Assembly: GCF_037975245.1 (NCBI RefSeq)
Contig: NC_092581.1
Location: 20,232,303 to 20,296,302, forward strand
DNA: 64,000 bases
From: Apostichopus japonicus
Lineage: Eukaryota > Echinodermata > Holothuroidea > Aspidochirotida > Stichopodidae
Direction of reading: 5' to 3'
The translations under genes were made by a program, and so were the position numbers. Each line of letters opens with the position of its first letter. Position 1 is the first letter of the stretch. The notes beneath the pieces are model-generated. The model had not been told where the DNA came from, ran no database searches, and saw nothing but the letters and a program-made list of their open reading frames with translations. This document shows positions 35,510 to 46,560 of this stretch, one piece after another.

Positions 35510-36378
35510 CTGTGACTTATGATTGTCTAGTTATTGCAATTTGACAATTTGATTTTTGACCATGTGACCTCATTAATATTCATGATATGAGCACCGAAAT
35601 CAATAGGGACCCCCGACCCACCAAGTATGTTATTGATCAACCATTCCTTAGCTAGCTTGTCTAGTTATTGTGCTTAGAAAGTCTTTTTACAAAAATAACG
35701 CTCAGCCCCGCCTCTCATAGCATATACCAATATCACTATACCTTGTTTGTAGAAACTCAAAATTGTGGTTGCCAAGTAATTGCAATTTAAAGATGTTGAC
35801 GTTTGACCCTGTGACCTCTTTAATATTCATGATATGAGCACCAAAATCAATAGGTTCATCAACTCATTATTGAGCACCTACCCACCAAGTATTGGTATTG
35901 TTCAATCATTCCCTTGTTGAGTTATAGTGCATGCAAACTCCTGTTACGAAAATAACGCTCAGCCCCGCCTCATAAATATGCATGATATTAATTGCAAGAC
36001 ACATCAGCATGTATAGGTGGTCAACCAAAATATCCATACCAAGTTTGAAGAAACTCCAACTTGTGGTTGCCAAGTTATTGCAATTTAAAGATTGTATTTG
36101 ACCCTGTGGCCTCATTAATATTCATGATATGAGCTCCAAAATATTTAGGATCATCAATTCATTATGGACCACGCACCCACCAAGTATATGGCATTGATCA
36201 ATCATTCCCTTGTTGAGTTATAATGCATACAAACTTCTGTTACGAAAATAACGCTCAGCCCCGCCTCATAAATATGCATGATATTAATTGCAAGACACAT
36301 CAGCATGTATAGGTGGTCAACCAAAATATCCATACCAAGTTTGAAGAAACTCCAACTTGTGGTTGCCAAGTTATTGCA
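35510..36378 (+). repeat. ~300-bp tandem repeat, three copies
   Basis: Copies begin near 35510, 35761 and 36060. They share TTGTGGTTGCCAAGT, ATTAATATTCATGATATGAG, ACCCACCAAGTAT, CATTCCCTTGTTGAG and AATAACGCTCAGCCCCGCCT. The second and third are the most alike, the first is shorter. The short frames across it are chance. Confidence 0.85.
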
Positions 36379-36599
36379 GGTGGAAGCGATAAGGCGCCTG
36401 TATCATTGGGAAAAGGAAAAACCCACTTCGAATTCGCATATGGTAATATATAATTTGCTTTAACTGCTGAGAAACAGAATACCATATCCTGGTGGAGGGT
36501 AACATCAAATACCGACATCGTTAACGTGTTGGCATTTATCGCCGGTATTCCACAACGACATAAAACAGAACGACAGCTTTGGTTCAGTACCTTGGCAGC

Positions 36600-37965
36600 A
36601 GGGGCGTATCCAGGATTTTCCAATAGGGGGGGGGGGGGGCGTTAGGCATGAATGATCGCCGTCCTGGGGGATGGGTCTAAGGGGAGGGGTGTACAATTTT
36701 TGCTTTCGAAGAAGGGCTGAAATGCAAAATGGTGTCATATGCATGGGCGGCGATCCGTACTTCCGAGTGGGGGCGGGGGGGGGGGGATATGACCTTGTTG
36801 ACTATCTAAGCGTAGCGCCACCATGAGTTGGCGCGAAGCGTATAAGAAAATTTTGGGATTAACAAACCCTCTAGATGGCCGGAAACGGCACTTCCCGAGG
36901 TTTCCAAGCGGCATATACCCAACTTTAAAATAGGGATGTCATGTCCGAAATATCTCATAATCAGGATCCAAAATACTTTTTTTTTAATTTCGGGTGTTAT
37001 TTTGGGAAAATTGCCCCTGTCAATCTTGTTTCAGGCGCAACGTTAGAATGTTCGAGAGCTCTTTTATATTATTCGATGAAGAAAATGGCCTCATGCAGGC
37101 TATTATAGGCCTATACACATGCAATACACAATTACACATAGTTACATTCCTAGGTACCGATTGCTAGGGCATCCAGGTGAAACGTGTATTAAGCATTACC
37201 CTGGTTACATGAGATTCTCAGCTGTTCGAGGGAACATGTACGTGTGTAGGCCTACTATAGGGCCTATATGAATACTATGAGGGTGCATATATGTACTATA
37301 TCAATACCGTGGGCGCAATAATACATTTTGTTGGTATAGGGCCAATGAAGCCTACAGTCAACTATTTTTGCTTTATAAAGACGCTTTATTTGAAAAGATC
37401 GCACTGCGTTTATGGTAGGCGAGAAATGGAGCTAAAAAAGAGCCGTACATTAACGAAGATGCATAAATGTAGGCATGAAAATATTCTTATCCCTGGCATT
37501 TGGTGGGGGGGGGGGGATATGGTGCATTACATCCCCTCCACCCATTTTCATGGGGGGATATATCCCCCCTCCACCCAGGATCGCCGCCCATGGCCATATG
37601 TGATCCATTTTTCGACCTTAATAATAAGCAACATTTCCAGTAAATATGGACACAAAATGCACAATTTAGTATGGCTGGCATGTCACTTAGTGTTTATAGT
37701 GATAATACAAACACAATTACCATCTATGTTTCTAAAACTATTATGCCGCCGAACTTCGCCAAAACCTTTTTTTGGCAAACAAAAAATAAAGCATACGGGA
37801 GGGGGGGGGGTGGGTTGAGCGATCACCGACATCTCACATAAAGGTCGTCATCAATTTTTTTTTTTTTTGCTAAACTTTTTTTTTTGTTGGTGACGGCCAA
37901 TAGGGGGGCGCGCGCCTGTTGCGCCCCCCTGGATACGCCCCTGTTTGGCAGTTAACAGAGCCCAT
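36600..37965. repeat. Cluster of dispersed repeats with GGGGCGTATCCAGG heads and poly-G runs
   Basis: At 36600 a GGGGCGTATCCAGGATTT head is followed by a poly-G run. At 36800-36925 lies copy C of the GACTATCTAAGCG repeat. At 37490-37590 a G-run block ends in ATCGCCGCCCATGG. At 37800-37960 the minus strand carries another AGGGGCGTATCCAGGGG head with T- and G-runs. The long frame at 37291-37818 is composed of this material and is not a credible gene. Confidence 0.6.
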
Positions 37966-37978
37966 GATTGGTCCTTAC

Positions 37979-38115
37979 CGGCACGAAATGTAGACTCGCT
38001 GTTAATGACGTCACCGAATCCAAGCTGTGAACATACCACCTGTGCGTATCCGAAAAATGGTTCCCCAAGATTATCTGTGGAAGATTTCCACTCTGCCTTC
38101 ATATTCATTCATTGC
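37979..38115 (-). pseudogene. Decayed SRCR-domain exon fragment
   Basis: On the minus strand one frame reads YEGRVEIFHR, then a stop and SWGTIF. A shifted frame then reads AQVVCSQLGFGDV and FRAG before a donor-like GTAAGGAC. These are consecutive pieces of an SRCR domain (GRVEI, WGTV, VVCRQLGFG), but the expected CDD/DSW segment between them is missing and the frame is broken. The downstream half of the domain is absent and a repeat abuts it. Confidence 0.65.
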
Positions 38116-39089
38116 TTATTTTAATCGATAGTTTTTACAGTATACACGAGGAATTAGAAGTAGAGGAATTAGAATTAGAATTACAAAGCTTGCATTATGC
38201 TTTAAAATTCATGTACATACCATTTGTAGGTACCATACACACAACGGTATGTATCCTTGATATATATATAAGTATGGTGCCTTTAAAACTATGTTGATCC
38301 ATGATAATTTGCATATTTATTTCTCTTCCATTTAATACACTATGCCGCTTTGTGATTCATCTCCGAACCACGCGCAATAACTGAGTAAATATATCTGAAG
38401 CCAGGGAAACCAATCTGTATATGGTCTAAAGACTTTGTAGTTGTTTGCTGATATTTTTCATGCCATTACTCGTTTATTTTAAGAAAAGCATTCTATACTA
38501 GGAATAACCTTTTTTTGTTCTTTTGATACTGATATAATATAATATACACGTCTGACATTCTAAGTTTTTCACAAAGGCTTTCCGAACAAGTTCAAATGGA
38601 ATTGTATGTGGCATGTAAATATACTGCACAGTACCAAATAAAACCTGAAAGATTGGGTCGATACACATCATAAACTATAGATGTGGTTATTTAGAATGAT
38701 TGTAAACAGCCCCAAGGGACGATATTTGCATGTCGTCTAATAAAGGATGACGTTGGCCCAAATTGTTTGATATGTTCTTGACGGTTAGTCCAAGTTTATA
38801 CACGACTTTTAAAATTGTGAGAAATGGACATTTCAACGTGTGAGGCGTGTCAATTGAAGGGACTGGACTACTCAGTTTAATACACAGACAAATACGGCCT
38901 AAACTAAATCCTGCCGAAAATCAATCGTTAGCAATGGGGTTTTTTCTGTTGTCATCACCTAAACATTCGTAGCGAAGTGTGGAAGGTAGGTAACTGGAAC
39001 ATTCTTTGCAAATGAATAGGAACAGAACGGATGGCACTGCCTATGCGAAGCGCGAAAAAGATCTATAATAACAGATCCATCATTGCCTC

Positions 39090-39350
39090 CATCATTGTCT
39101 CATAGTGTAAACCATTCCTAGAAGGAACTGATGTGCTATATCCCCCCTTTATTATATCGTTGCTTCATAGTGTGGATCATTCCTCGTAACACTGATGGGC
39201 TATATTCTCCGGTCATTATATCGTTGCTTCATAGTGTAGACCATTCCTCGTAACAACTGATGTGCTATATTCTCCGGTCATTATATCGTTGCCTCATAGT
39301 GTGGACCATTCCTCGTAACACTGATGGGCTATTCTCCAGTCATTATATAT
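39090..39350 (+). repeat. ~62-bp tandem repeat, four copies
   Basis: Repeated blocks CATAGTGTGGACCATTCCTC and CTCCGGTCATTATATCGTTG. Confidence 0.85.
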
Positions 39351-39887
39351 TAGACATCCTTGAGTACTGACAGCGAACCATTACCAAGAAAAGTTTTCTT
39401 TCATAACAGAGTTGTAGGCTTCACCTGGTTCACTATAACTTGGATAAATATTAACTATTAATCAATGCGTGAAGCGAAAGTTAACACTATGAGTAAACAC
39501 AATAATCGTAACTGATTTAAAGAGTGGCGCTATTAAGGAATAGCTCCCCGCTGTATGTAACCATATAGTCCTATACATTTTAACTTGTAAGGCAGACATA
39601 CTACACTGCGGAAATACTGAGGTATTTTGCCAATATGAAGATATATTGGAGTAATTACAAATGAATACAGCTGCAATGTGAGTGAAGCGAGATCATTGAA
39701 AGTGGAATGAGGCTCAGCAGATATAATACATAATATATATCTAGTTCTATAACCCGTCCCCCCGCACCCCTTCCCCACCCAATTGCTGCCAACGTTTTCT
39801 CTTTGGTACGAAGTATGCACTTAAAAGACATTTAATGATGTTTACTATAAAAAGTACTAAAACAAAAGCAAAACAGAACAAACAAAC

Positions 39888-39958
39888 ACCCACACACACA
39901 CTACACACACACTACACACACTACACACACACTACACACACTACACACACACTACACA
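39888..39958. repeat. (CACACACTA)n minisatellite
   Basis: Short CACACTACACA units in tandem. Confidence 0.9.
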
Positions 39959-41182
39959 AAGGAATAATTTAAAGCTATATAGTGAAGTAGCATTTTGAAA
40001 AGCAGATAGAGGTTAATTAATAACCACACTAAAAAAAATTTAAGTACATGAGACTTCATATCCCTGGTTTTGACGTTGATTGATCGGTGATTAAACAATT
40101 AAATCGTTTTAAATTTTTTTATTAATATTTTATTATTACAACAGTCATCATGAGTCAAGGACTAAATTGTACCTGACCAGATCCTTACAAGCGCGATAAG
40201 TTAAAGGGATCACCATGATACACTACATATGCTGTCTAGACGTTTATTTATGGTAAAATAAATTTTGAGAAATAAATGACAAACTTTATAAGTCATCTTC
40301 TTCCCAATACATTGGTCTTGACTTTCTATTATATATATGTATCATGAGTTCAGCGGGTGATGTGAAAGAGTTGTCTGGCCTTCCACTGGGTATAAGCTGT
40401 TATATGGACATTTTGACCAAATCTTGTATCAAGTAGAACATGTTTACTCGAGAAAACCTGGGTCACGTTTTGATCTTATATCTTCGGACTTCGGTTATCC
40501 ATATACGACGACGTTACAAATACAAATATTAAACAATACACACCTCTTCTACCTAATACTACACATTTAAGGTATTGGGTTGAAAGTGAAAATATGTTAA
40601 CAAATGACTTCGTAGAATTACTAGGTTGTGCTTTCATACAAATTCACTTTAGAAATAATAAAACTGCCAGTTACGGTTTCATACAGGTGTATATATAAAT
40701 ATATACCCTTATACTGAGAAACATACATAAACAACACCGGGTAAATCATCGACAAATGTACTTAACTTGTATCATATAATTCTGCCACAGACTGAGTTGA
40801 TGTTATTTTGTTGGAATGGCGACCTTCATACAAACAGATCGGTCCATCTCTATCTCAACAAGAATGACCTACTATTTACATTGCACCTGAAAGAGCTGAC
40901 GATTTTGAAAAAAAAAAACCACAAAGGAAAAGCATTGACTGGTTGTGTCATGGAGCCACTGAGAAATAGTTCCAATAACACCGATATACCGCCAGGTCTC
41001 TATTTCGGTGCGGTGTTAGTCGGTATCGGTTATATTGTAATAGTTTTATTCGGTACTATCGGTAACGCTCTTGTTCTCTTTGCTGTAGCTATTTCACGGA
41101 TGCTTCAAACTTCTTCATCGGTTTTCAATGTCAATTTAGCAATTGCCGATTTAATTACTTGCATAACATTTTCTTTGGTTGC

Positions 41183-42906
41183 GTTTTCACGGTTTGCTAT
41201 GTACCGCCCGTATCTTGACAGGATATGTTTTTTCGCATTAGCTGTTGTTCATACCATGGTAGGTGCCAGTATTTACACGTTAGGATCAATTAGGATCGTT
41301 TTCACGGTTTGCTATGTACCGCCCGTATCTTGACAGGGTATGTTTTTTCGCATTAGCTGTTGTTCATACCATGGTAGGTGCCAGTATGTACACGTTAGGA
41401 TCAATTAGGATCGTTTTCACGGTTTGCTATGTACCGCCCGTATCTTGACAGGATATGTTGTTTCGCATTAGCTGTTGTTCATACCATGGTAGGTGCCAGT
41501 ATTTACACGTTAGGATCAATTAGGATCGTTTTCACGGTTTGCTATGTACCGCCCGTATCTTGACAGGGTATGTTTTTTCGCATTAGCTGTTGTTCATACC
41601 ATGGTAGGTGCCAGTATTTACACGTTAGGATCAATTAGGATCGTTTTCACGGTTTGCTATGTACCGCCCGTATCTTGACAGGATATGTTTTTTTCGCATT
41701 AGCTTTTGTTCATACCATGGTAGGTGCCAGTATGTACACGTTAGGATCAATTAGGATCGTTTTCACGGTTTGCTATGTACCGCCCGTATCTTGACAGGAT
41801 ATGTTTTTTTCGCATTAGCTGTTGTTCATACCATGGTAGGTGCCAGTATGTACACGTTAGGATCAATTAGGATCGTTTTCAAGGTTTGCTATGTACCGCC
41901 CGTATCTTGACAGGTTATGTTGTTTCGCATTAGCTGTTGTTCATACCATGGTAGGTGCCAGTATGTACACGTTAGGATCAATTAGGATCGTTTTCACGGT
42001 TTGCTATGTACCGCCCGTATCTTGACAGGATATGTTTTTTTCGCATTAGCTGTTGTTCATACCATGGTAGGTGCCAGTATGTACACGTTAGGATCAATTA
42101 GGATCGTTTTCACGGTTTGCTATGTACCGCCCGTATCTTGACAGGTTATGTTGTTTCGCATTAGCTGTTGTTCATACCATGGTAGGTGCCAGTATTTACA
42201 CGTTAGGATCAATTAGGATCGTTTTCACGGTTTGCTATGTACCGCCCGTATCTTGACAGGATATGTTGTTTCACATTAGCTGTTGTTCATACCATGGTAG
42301 GTGCCAGTATTTACACGTTAGGATCAATTAGGATCGTTTTCACGGTTTGCTATGTACCGCCCGTATCTTGACAGGATATGTTTTTTTCGCATTACCTGTT
42401 GTTCATACCATGGTAGGTGCCAGTATTTACACGTTAGGATCAATTAGGATCGTTTTCACGGTTTGCTATGTACCGCCCGTATCTTGACAGGATATGTTTT
42501 TTTCGCATTAGCTGTTGTTCATACCATGGTAGGTGCCAGTATTTACACGTTAGGATCAATTAGGATCGTTTTCACGGTTTGCTATGTACCGCCCGTATCT
42601 TGACAGGTTATGTTGTTTCGCATTAGCTGTTGTTCATACCATGGTAGGTGCCAGTATTTACACGTTAGGATCAATTAGGATCGTTTTCACGGTTTGCTAT
42701 GTACCGCCCGTATCTTGACAGGATATGTTTTTTCGCATTAGCTGTTGTTCATACCATGGTAGGTGCCAGTATTTACACGTTAGGATCAATTAGGATCGTT
42801 TTCACGGTTTGCTATGTACCGCCCGTATCTTGACAGGTTATGTTTTTTTCGCATTAGCTGTTGTTCATACCATGGTAGGTGCCAGTATTTACACGTTAGG
42901 ATCAAT
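41183..42906 (+). repeat. 115-bp tandem array derived from GPCR coding sequence, about 15 copies
   Basis: Each copy spans the receptor segment from FSRFAMYRPYLDR to IYTLGSI and ends in GGATCAATTAGGATC. Copies are nearly identical, differing mainly in the T run (TTTTTT, TTTTTTT or TTGTTT) and a few substitutions. The first copy is in frame with TM1-TM2. The last, at 42798, is in frame with TM3-TM5 only after its T run, which has one extra T compared with the first copy. Confidence 0.95.
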
Positions 42907-43269
42907 CGCACTAAATCGACTTGTACTCATTCTTAGTCCGATGAACTATTACCCAAGAATTTTTCAAAGAAAAATTTATTGCTTCTGGATAATCGCGATA
43001 TGGACATGTGCTTTGCTCATCGCGGTGTTTCCTCCAGTTGTCTTTGACGTTGGCAAGTTATCATTTGATGTGGATTTTCATATTTGTCGACCAAAATCCG
43101 ACTATCATACTTCTCAACAATATGATCGATTACTTATCTATGGATTTTATCCGATACCCTTGGTGATCATAACGACTTCATTTGTAACCATTTACGTTAA
43201 GGTTTTGCGACATAATCAACGCATGCGCAATCACGAAACGGCGGCAAATTTTCAACCCTCTTCTCCGGG

Positions 43270-43964
43270 GTAGGTATATACTATCTTCAAATGTTCGGTA
43301 TGCATGTTATAGACGCAGATAACTACGTTAAGTTATCGATTACCACCGCCTGGTGGAATATGCTTACATACTGACTTATCGGAACGAGTCCAATTTCTTG
43401 CAAATGCCAAAAGCAAAACGGTAAATTAATGGGGTCATATAGGCAGGCCTAACGAGATATGAAGGGGTCACGGAGTATAGCGCCTGGGTCATTTAGGGGG
43501 CAGGGAAGATATGGATACATCATAGACTTAATGATAAATTAGGCCTTTCCAAAAAAAGGGTACCTGGAAGATAATTGTCCCTGCAGGTACCGACTAGTCT
43601 CTCGAGTGCTCGGGAATACAAGGTGCGGTAAGTTGTGCGTGCACCACAACTTGGATGTATTTACATTTATTTTACAACTTTATAACTTCCTCTTTCATTT
43701 GAAAGTTGTTACTAGTTAAGTTGAAAACTTGTTTGTGTTATTAAACTTACGGTACCTTATTGACTCTTTCTGCCACAACTTCCCTCATTTGCAACTTGCG
43801 ACACAGCCGATTAAAATGGGTTTTATTTCAAAAGATTTGCCGCACTAAGATCATTTGAACTAGGAAATCTGCCCAAGAAATGACGGTAATTCCCATTAAG
43901 CGGGTTGCTTTTTTGTGTGTGTAAAGATGATGCTTATTATTTCCTGTTTGTTTTTACAGATGAG
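43270..43964. other. GPCR intron
   Basis: About 695 bp bounded by GTAGGT and an AG at 43963-43964. An AG at 43958-43959 after a T-rich tract is the stronger-looking acceptor, but it would place a stop in frame with the previous exon. Confidence 0.45.
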
Positions 43965-44413
43965 AATCACGAAGAATATGTGTTACATTTTTCTAGCCTT
44001 CTTCCTTTGTCTGACTCCGCATGCTATTTGCCATCCCACGAATTGTCCTCTTCAAGCGTGCACTAGGGTAGTTGTCTCAATGAACAATATGCTAAATCCA
44101 TTTATTTATGGAATAAATCACCCTCACTTTCGTGAAGTATCTTTACAAAGATTAAGATGTAGATTTCGTAGAAACTGACTTCATAGTTGTCAACTCAGGA
44201 AGAATACTGATTTTACAATATGTCATGAATAGAATGTCCTCTGCTCAAAGACCCACCGCAATTTATCATATTGTTTATCTCCATATACTCCGATTATGTG
44301 TATTATTGTCATAGCTTAAGCTTGTATGTCAATTTCACTAGTTTATACTTGTATATAATGCGTAGGCTAGAAGTTTTTTCACTGTTTCTGATTTTCCAAC
44401 TCATTAAGATTTC

Positions 44414-44419
<6 letters not shown>

Positions 44420-44471
<52 letters not shown>
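44420..44471. repeat. (TA)n microsatellite
   Basis: Uninterrupted TA tract. Confidence 0.95.
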
Positions 44472-44475
<4 letters not shown>

Positions 44476-45107
44476 CTGTTCAAAACAGTTATAGGTCCAG
44501 CTGGTCCTATCTGCTCTGCTTGGCTACCAATGTCTTAGTTAGGTAATGTAGGTTGATGTACACTGCATCTGCTAATCAGAGACGTAAACTTTCAAGTCGT
44601 TTTCATGTCTTTTCTCGGTTCCTGATTTTTTTCTTTTCACTCCAGGGCACAAGCTGACAAAGCAAATTGTTTGTCTTGCTACAAAGCTTTGAAGTTGCCT
44701 CATCATGGCTGCCAAAGATCATTTTATACTTAATCTCTATTATATCAAAAACGATTAAACAGCGAAAAAAATACCACACTGTATGATTTCTGGATTATAG
44801 CACAAGAATCTATTTTCCAAAAAAAAAAAAAAAATTAGTTTCAACGTTTAAAGGAACAGTAATAAAACTTACTTTACAGCTGAAATGTTGGGAAAAAAAT
44901 CCAATATGAGAATAGGTTTAATTTTAAAATGTTACTCCGAATAAAGTATTTACTGTTTTGCTAGTACGGCAGATGTAACTATAAAACATGCAAAATGACC
45001 CTGTAATGTACTTTGGTTGCAATGCTGAAACAATTAATGTGAATTAATCCTACTGAAAAAATGCTGCCTTTGAAGAGCTTTTAATGCTAGTCAAGGTAAA
45101 TATACAA

Positions 45108-45405
45108 AATTCATTAAAAATTCCACCTGACTGTTCTAACTGCTAATGTGTTTATTCTTACATGCGAGTATGCACTATATTACAAAGGTTACCAATAGTT
45201 ACTATAGTTATGGTGCTGACTCATATACTATTCCTGTACTATGTTAGCATATCTCAAAATTCATTAACAGTTCCACTTGTCTGTTTTTACTGCTAAGGTG
45301 TTTATTCTTACATGCGAGTATGTACTATATTACAAAGGTTACCAATAGTTGCTGTATTTATGGTGCTGACTCATATTCTATTCCTATACTATGTTAGCAT
45401 ATCTC
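45108..45405 (+). repeat. 148-bp tandem duplication
   Basis: Two adjacent copies share GTGTTTATTCTTACATGCGA and ATGTTAGCATATCTCAAAA. Confidence 0.9.
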
Positions 45406-46119
45406 AAAACTAATGGGAAATTGAAGGTAAAAATCGAAGAGCACACATTGTTTTCTAATGAAATATTTGTCAAAATTAGGAATCATAGGCAACAAAAGTG
45501 ATTTATAGAACTGCATAAACTAAAAAAAAATCTGAAGTCATTACACAGCTAATCCCTATCAGCTATTTACTTTTATCAGGCTTTGATGCATACGAAGCTG
45601 AAGTTTTCATACAATTAAAAAGAGAAAAAAAATGTGGAAGATCGTCAGAAGTAGTCTAAAATTTAGGTTAAATGAGGCGGCTTTAAGTTTTCTAAAATAA
45701 TCTCATCAAGGTCTCTGACCATCTAAACTTCTTCCCCAGGCATTGATAAGAGTCCAATGGGACAATTAACTGAGTCAATAAGATAAGGCTGTGTCAATAA
45801 GAATATTTTGAGGGTGTCCTTCTTGAAAATTGATGAGTGACCATTATACTACTGTCTAAACGGAAAGCATTTGCAGGGATTGGAAGTCCCTCTTTGTACT
45901 TAGTCAAATTATATGGCAAGATTGGGAATAATTGGTAAAACTGTGATCCATATAATAAGAACGAAAATGAAATTAAAGCTAAAGTTAAAAAGAAGGAAAG
46001 AAGAAAATGTGCAGTTTCAATTGTTAAATTACATTAACTGTTTCACCTCATACTTTGCAGATTATCATAAGCACTTTACCAAAATGCAGAATAGATGTGA
46101 GTGTAAATTCCTTCATAAC

Positions 46120-46560
46120 AAACATTAAACATAGCATTAAGATGAAGGCATTCTTAGGAACAAAGTATAAAGTGACTCAGCCTGTGGATCCATATTCTTG
46201 CAATAAAATACCCAGTTAATAGACATCAAAAATAGCATTATGATGTAGGCATTCTTAAGATTAAGGTAATATACTGTAACTAACTCAGTTAAATAATCTT
46301 GCAGTATTATAAATTACACAGTAAATACCCAGTTAATAGGCATCGAACATAGAATTAACATAAATGTATTCTTAGGAATAAGGTTATATAACTGTCTCAG
46401 CCTGTTAATAAATAATCTTTCCGTATTATAAATTACTCAGTAAATACCCAGTTAATAGGCATCGAACATAGCATTATGATGAAGCTGTTCTTAGGAATAA
46501 GGTCATATAAATGACTCAGCCTGTTTATAAATATTCTACCCAAACATTAGAGGTCTAAAT
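46120..46560 (+). repeat. Diverged tandem repeat, ~110-120 bp, about four copies
   Basis: Repeated blocks include CATAGCATTA(A/T)GATG, TTCTTAGGAA, GACTCAGCCTGT and ACCCAGTTAATAG. Confidence 0.7.

Larger units (their letters stand above)
38120..40940. other. Intergenic, no gene recognised
   Basis: AT-rich DNA upstream of the GPCR. It holds a four-copy tandem repeat of about 62 bp at 39090-39350 (CATAGTGT..ACCATTCCTCGTAAC) and a CACACTA minisatellite at 39888-39958. The frame at 39533-39820 has no recognisable domain. Confidence 0.45.
40950..44178 (+). pseudogene. Rhodopsin-class GPCR (melatonin-receptor/orphan-like), interrupted by an internal tandem array
   Basis: Three coding blocks. 40950-41297 starts MEPLRNSSNNT (N-glycosylation sites) and holds TM1 (GTIGNALVLF), TM2 (LAIADLITC) and the start of TM3 with its Cys (RICFFALAVV). 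The last array copy to 43269 gives the rest of TM3 with NRL instead of D/ERY (IALNRLVLI), TM4 with Trp (FWIIAIW), the ECL2 Cys (HICRP) and TM5 (FYPIPLVI). After an intron (donor GTAGGT at 43270), the final exon, best starting at 43965, encodes TM6 (CLTP) and TM7 (NNMLNPFIYG, the NPxxY motif) and a short basic tail. Between the first two blocks the TM2-TM3 coding segment is amplified about 15 times in a 115-bp period that is not a multiple of three. The open frame from the start ends at 41333. I found no splice choice that rejoins the frame. If the array is real the allele is probably non-functional; without it the receptor would look complete. Ligand unknown. Confidence 0.75.

Noticed and set aside
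37291-37818. 175-residue open frame on the plus strand
   Set aside because: Made of poly-G-bearing dispersed repeats with no domain, signal or exon border support.
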